NCBI GenBank assembly: GCA_017394925.1
Contig: JAFPWQ010000016.1
Location: 1-9,904, forward strand
Source: Synergistaceae bacterium
GTDB taxonomy: Bacteria; Synergistota; Synergistia; Synergistales; Aminobacteriaceae
Length of the DNA: 9,904 nt
Direction: 5' to 3'
The position numbers and the translations under genes were made by a program. Below are positions 6,756-9,904 of the stretch, in pieces (position 1 is the first letter of the stretch; every line of letters starts with the position of its first letter). Below the pieces are notes generated by a model. It had not been told where the DNA came from and did not search any database. It saw only the letters and a program-made list of their open reading frames with translations.

Positions 6756-6791
6756 GACTTAATGCATATCTTAATGCATGTCTTAATACGC
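6756..6791. repeat. Three tandem 12-bp repeats upstream of the acyl-CoA synthetase
   Basis: Consecutive units GACTTAATGCAT (6756-6767), ATCTTAATGCAT (6768-6779) and GTCTTAATACGC (6780-6791) share the core CTTAATRC. They lie directly downstream of the presumed -10 and span the expected transcription start and early leader of the synthetase. About one helical turn per unit would put binding sites on nearly the same DNA face, as expected for cooperative binding of a regulator. They are too short and spacer-free for a CRISPR array. Confidence 0.7.
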
Positions 6792-6795
6792 AAGA

Positions 6796-6824
6796 TAAAT
6801 ACCTCAAAGCAAATTTTATGTCAA
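6796..6824 (-). promoter_or_regulatory. Promoter of the acyl-CoA synthetase
   Basis: On the minus strand a perfect TTGACA (6824-6819) and TATTTA (6801-6796, followed by T) are separated by exactly 17 bases, beginning just after the ankyrin gene's stop codon. The expected start near 6790 falls at the edge of the tandem 12-bp repeats, giving a leader of about 60 bases. The weak -10 fits a promoter that is activated or repressed through those repeats. Confidence 0.6.
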
Positions 6825-6828
6825 GAAA

Positions 6829-9800
6829 TCAATTATGCGTCAGTTCTTTTAATTTCCTTAATGCTTCCGTGTCTTTGAGTCTGTAATTCCTCAATGCATA
6901 ACTCAGTGCCTTATGCCCCGAATGATTTATGATGTTCACATTCGCGCCTCTCTCAATCAGAACATCTGCAACATCATCATTATTATATGAGGCCGCATAA
7001 ATTAATGCCGTGTTACCGTTAATGTCCTGAGCATCAATGTCTGAGCCTGCATCAATGAGAATCTCAGCAGCTCCGGCGGTATTCTTCTGTGATGCGAACA
7101 TTAAGCCCGTTGCCTGTGATTTATTCATTGCGTGAATATCTGCTCCTGCGTCAATTGCCAGCGAAATATCTTCTTCACTGCCTGAACCGCATAACTTCAG
7201 AAATTCTCCCTTAAGCAGAAAAATTAAAGTCTTTGAGCCTGCAAGATTGGGTTTGTGAATCGCTATTTCAAAAGCTGTGCGTTCCATTGCATTTTTGAGA
7301 TTCAAGTCTGGTCTTCTCATCAGAATAGCCCTGATTACGTTTTCAGAATCAAAAGAGTTATACAGTGCGGCCATTAACGCCGTAGTTCCGTTTTTATTCT
7401 GAGCGTTTACATCTGCTCCGGCATCAAGAAGTGCATTCACGACATCTGCATTATTGAACACCGCCGCAAGAGTCAGTGCTGTATCTCCGTCTTGATTCTT
7501 TGCGTTTATGTCCGAAGTTATTTCGATTAACCTGCTCACAACATCAACACTTTTTGTTCTTGCCGCCATCATCAGAGCGTTATATCCTGTGTCATTCTGA
7601 ATATCTGCGTCAGCTCCGTATTCAAGAATCGTATTCATTGCGTCTTCATCTTCACGTTCCAGTGCAATCATCAGTGCTGTATTGCCGTGTGTATCAGCGT
7701 GATTCAAATCCGAACCCAGATCTATTAACAGACTTATCATTTCTGGAATACTTATTTCTGCGGCTGTCATTAAGGCTGTACGTCCTTTTTTATTTGCGTC
7801 ATCAAGTTCGGGATTCTTATGGAGCAGTGCGCTTAATACTTCTGAATCGTTATTCATGACTGAGAGAATCAATGCGTTATTGCCGTCCGTGTTCTGTGCG
7901 TTAATTTCAATCTCATGGCCGAGCAGAATTTTTACGGCATCATGATTGCGGGCATCGATTGCGTTCATTAATGCAGTGTTTAATTCTGAATCTCTTGCTT
8001 TCAGATTAGCTCCGGCATTTATTGCGGCTTTGATTATATCTGCATTTCCTGTCCTGCATAACTCTATGAATCTTTCATCTGACGGTTTAGCCATCAGACG
8101 CGGAATTATTTCTGTACCTTTGAGTTTATCATTGTGCATAGCAAAATCCATTGCAGTGAATCCGTTTTGATTCTTCAGCGTTATATCTGCATTTGAATCA
8201 AGCAGAGCATTAACGGCATCAGCATTATTAGAATCACATGCAAACATCAGAGCTGTATTGCCGGTTTTATCTGCAATATTTATATCTTCTGTCTTCTGAA
8301 TCAATGCACTTATGACATCCGCATTATTAGAGATACACGCGAGCATTAAAGGATTTCTGCCGTTATCGTCAGGTGAATTTACATCAAGTTCTGGGTCATT
8401 AAGAGCGTCAAGAATTTCATCATGAGAACTATTTTTGCAGAGTTCAAGAAATTCATCATGCGTTAAAGGCTTTCTGACTTCCAGCATGTTAATTACGTCT
8501 GAGTCTTTCATTCGCTCTTTATTCAATGCGTAATCATATGCCGTCATGCCTTCTGAATTCGTAACTGTAATGTCCGCTCCGCTTTCAATAAGAGCCTTCA
8601 CAACTTCAGGAGAGTTATACATGGCCGCGAAGATAAGAGCCGTATTTCCGCTGCTGTTCATGTTTTTCGCATTAACTTTTGCTCCTGCCTCAATGAGAAC
8701 ATGAATCACTTCGGGATTATCATTATGCATGGCCGCATTCATTAACGCAGTCATTCCGTTATGATTTCTTTCGTTCACGTCAACGCCTTCTGAAATTTTT
8801 TCGCTTATCTCTTCAGGTGATGAATCTGCACACATGCTCACGAAGTCTTTTTCAACCGGGACATCTTTAACTGAGAGAATCATATACGGGTAAGTTGTCG
8901 GACTGAACCATTTTACGGCTGCTTTCACATCATGACCGATATATACATTTGCTGTGCCGTATTCTGATTTTGGGATTCTTGCTTCTGTTACCTCAAGAGG
9001 GCCGATGATTTCAACGATAGCTCCCATGTACTCAGTGAGCCTCGTAACTTTCACGTTGAGTATCTGCCCGATCTTGTATTTCTCATAGCGTTTTGCAATG
9101 TTGAACCACGGATCCGTATATACTTCTTTTATGCTGAGTTTAATTATTTCTCCCTGTGAATCTTTTATCTTGAAGATTCGCTTTTCTCCTTCATGGTATC
9201 TTTCACTGAGAGATTCATTGCTTTCGGGTATCTCTTCACGTTCAACAATGCATTGAATCCTTCCGGCTTTAACGTCTAAACTCTCATCGTTTACGCGGCT
9301 GATTATTCCCCTGATGAAATTTCCCGGCGACATTATGAGTCTGAACAGCCATTCGCATAACGGAATCGATTCATCAATGAGCCTTTTTCCCTCTTCGTAG
9401 GAATTATAGCGGCTGTGTACTGCGCTGTTTCTTGCCATTCTTAAATCATGCAGTATATCTTTATTCTCTTTGCTGATTATGTCTTTCTGATAGAGAATAT
9501 TAATTCTTTCGTTCTGGTCATCTTCATGAGGATCTGAATCTATGTCCTTCATGTTAAGCAGGAACTCAACGATTGATTCTTCAATATCACCCAGACAGAT
9601 TAAAGAATACCGCGTATTTGGGAATAAATTTTCTTCTGCCTCACGTCCGTACACTGCGAGATCAGCAAGAGGCGGAATCGGATTCGAGTCTGGGAAAAGG
9701 TCAGCGAGAAAACTAAATTTGCTTTCTCCTTTCTCATTCATGAACCATCTGCATAATTCTTCTGCCGTAACAAGCAATCTCTCACAGGACATTTCAGAAT

Positions 9801-9904
9801 CATATTCTTCATTCACAGCCTCGTCTTTAATCTCAATGAGCGCATTAATCTTTCTGTGTATATCTCCGTCAATGATTCCGAGTTCATGAAGTTTATCAGC
9901 ATCA
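6829..9904 (-). CDS. Ankyrin-repeat protein with HEPN/DUF4145-like and S1-like domains, N-terminus beyond window
   Basis: Large, probably cytoplasmic protein; no signal peptide or membrane segment is visible. The frame has 1025 codons in the window and is open at the right edge. GTG 9816 is taken here as residue 1 for numbering only, because 29 sense codons precede it and belong to the first helical unit. Domains in order: a HEPN/DUF4145-like unit (edge to about 27), a linker, a second such unit (about 75-165) with R129-N-S-A-V-H134, two S1/OB-like regions (about 166-232 and 235-318; the second has DPWFNIAKRY, then IGQILNVKVTRLTEYMGAIVEI), and about 21 ankyrin repeats (325-992) with G-x-T-A-L and D-I-N-A signatures. 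S1 folds usually bind RNA and intact HEPN motifs are often RNase sites; ankyrin arrays bind proteins. An RNA-acting regulator or toxin-like effector is therefore plausible but unproven. Its stop (TGA, 6829-6831) is followed at once by the synthetase promoter. Confidence 0.9.
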   Translation of the reverse strand, partial: DADKLHELGIIDGDIHRKINALIEIKDEAVNEEYDSEMSCERLLVTAEELCRWFMNEKGESKFSFLADLFPDSNPIPPLADLAVYGREAEENLFPNTRYSLICLGDIEESIVEFLLNMKDIDSDPHEDDQNERINILYQKDIISKENKDILHDLRMARNSAVHSRYNSYEEGKRLIDESIPLCEWLFRLIMSPGNFIRGIISRVNDESLDVKAGRIQCIVEREEIPESNESLSERYHEGEKRIFKIKDSQGEIIKLSIKEVYTDPWFNIAKRYEKYKIGQILNVKVTRLTEYMGAIVEIIGPLEVTEARIPKSEYGTANVYIGHDVKAAVKWFSPTTYPYMILSVKDVPVEKDFVSMCADSSPEEISEKISEGVDVNERNHNGMTALMNAAMHNDNPEVIHVLIEAGAKVNAKNMNSSGNTALIFAAMYNSPEVVKALIESGADITVTNSEGMTAYDYALNKERMKDSDVINMLEVRKPLTHDEFLELCKNSSHDEILDALNDPELDVNSPDDNGRNPLMLACISNNADVISALIQKTEDINIADKTGNTALMFACDSNNADAVNALLDSNADITLKNQNGFTAMDFAMHNDKLKGTEIIPRLMAKPSDERFIELCRTGNADIIKAAINAGANLKARDSELNTALMNAIDARNHDAVKILLGHEIEINAQNTDGNNALILSVMNNDSEVLSALLHKNPELDDANKKGRTALMTAAEISIPEMISLLIDLGSDLNHADTHGNTALMIALEREDEDAMNTILEYGADADIQNDTGYNALMMAARTKSVDVVSRLIEITSDINAKNQDGDTALTLAAVFNNADVVNALLDAGADVNAQNKNGTTALMAALYNSFDSENVIRAILMRRPDLNLKNAMERTAFEIAIHKPNLAGSKTLIFLLKGEFLKLCGSGSEEDISLAIDAGADIHAMNKSQATGLMFASQKNTAGAAEILIDAGSDIDAQDINGNTALIYAASYNNDDVADVLIERGANVNIINHSGHKALSYALRNYRLKDTEALRKLKELTHN
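6841..8844 (-). repeat. Ankyrin array organised as four super-blocks
   Basis: About 21 units of roughly 33 residues cover residues 325-992 of the preceding protein (numbered from 9816). Each super-block opens with F-x-x-(L/M)-C (at 325, 456, 583 and 872) and closes with an atypical repeat lacking a canonical second helix: ALNKERMKDSD, AMHNDKLKGTE, AIHKPNLAGSK and ALRNYRLKDTE. Blocks 1, 2 and 4 are about 122 residues each. Block 3 is about 289, consistent with five extra repeats inserted into the same plan. Confidence 0.8.
8863..9321 (-). other. Tandem S1/OB-like RNA-binding region inside the ankyrin protein
   Basis: Residues about 166-318. The first part, FIRGIISRVNDESLDVKAG, then GEIIKLSIKE, follows the S1-repeat plan of beta strands ending in a K-L-S-I-K-E strand. 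It leads into D-P-W-F, the usual junction between S1 repeats in ribosomal protein S1. The second part has the IGQILNVKVTRLT and GAIVEI strands, then YIGHDVKAAVKWF and ILSVKDV. Recognised from pattern only; the second copy is the clearer one. Confidence 0.65.
9322..9594 (-). other. HEPN/DUF4145-like domain with intact R-x4-H motif
   Basis: Residues about 75-165 form an all-helical segment: INILYQKDIISKENKDILHD leads to L-R-M-A-R-N-S-A-V-H (125-134) and ends with IPLCEWLFRL. The R129-N130-x3-H134 signature and the flanking R-I-N-x-L-Y and L-x-x-W-L pattern match DUF4145, a member of the HEPN clan. Many HEPN domains use this motif for RNA cleavage, but others are non-catalytic, so RNase activity is only a possibility. 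Confidence 0.65.

Noticed and set aside
6756..6791. CRISPR-like array
   Set aside because: Only three 12-bp units without spacers and no cas genes; simple tandem repeat.
9730..9816. GTG 9816 as the true start of the ankyrin protein
   Set aside because: The frame stays open for 29 more codons to the window edge, and those codons align with the second HEPN-like unit, so the start must lie outside the window.
1..9904. tRNA, rRNA or known riboswitch
   Set aside because: No cloverleaf, rRNA segment or recognisable riboswitch core was seen in the intergenic stretches by eye; a covariance-model scan would be needed to exclude small RNAs.

Overview
The window reads as ordinary bacterial chromosome of moderately low GC: mostly minus-strand genes with short gaps and clear Shine-Dalgarno sites. 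A periplasmic Do-like protease with two PDZ domains suggests a diderm (Gram-negative-type) bacterium. D-lactate dehydrogenase and CoA-ligase genes fit an anaerobic or gut lifestyle, possibly Synergistota-like. That placement is a guess; the window has no rRNA or other phylogenetic marker.

Layout, left to right. (1) 1-894, minus: a ribokinase-type sugar kinase missing only its last few residues at the window edge. (2) 895-1349: a 455-base gap holding the kinase promoter, an inverted repeat, a hairpin-rich stretch that looks like the decayed right end of an IS200/IS605-type (tnpB) element, and the promoter of the next gene. (3) 1350-2336, plus: a VanH/D-LDH-type NAD-dependent D-2-hydroxyacid dehydrogenase starting at GTG. 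(4) A strong terminator at 2339-2380, oriented for the minus-strand protease gene. (5) Minus-strand genes in transcription order: a large ankyrin protein (6829-9904, N-terminus beyond the window), an acyl-CoA synthetase (5096-6730), a small DUF2442 protein (4741-5034), a divergent Lgt-family membrane protein (3937-4728) and a Do/HtrA protease (2411-3862). DUF2442 and lgt are tightly coupled. The synthetase and the protease each seem to have a promoter of their own.

The most unusual object is the ankyrin protein. Before about 21 ankyrin repeats it carries two HEPN/DUF4145-like helical units, the second with an intact R-N-x-x-x-H motif and the first with that motif degenerated, followed by two regions resembling S1 RNA-binding folds. 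A possible RNase motif, RNA-binding folds and a long protein-binding array in one polypeptide suggest an RNA-acting effector or regulator. The ankyrin array is itself built of four super-blocks, each opening with F-x-x-(L/M)-C and closing with a recurring non-canonical repeat.

Other points worth attention: the kinase has Arg in place of the glycine just before its catalytic Asp; the Lgt homologue lacks the family's essential His but keeps its arginines; three 12-bp repeats lie where synthetase transcription should start; and an 18-bp motif is shared by the kinase and synthetase upstream regions.
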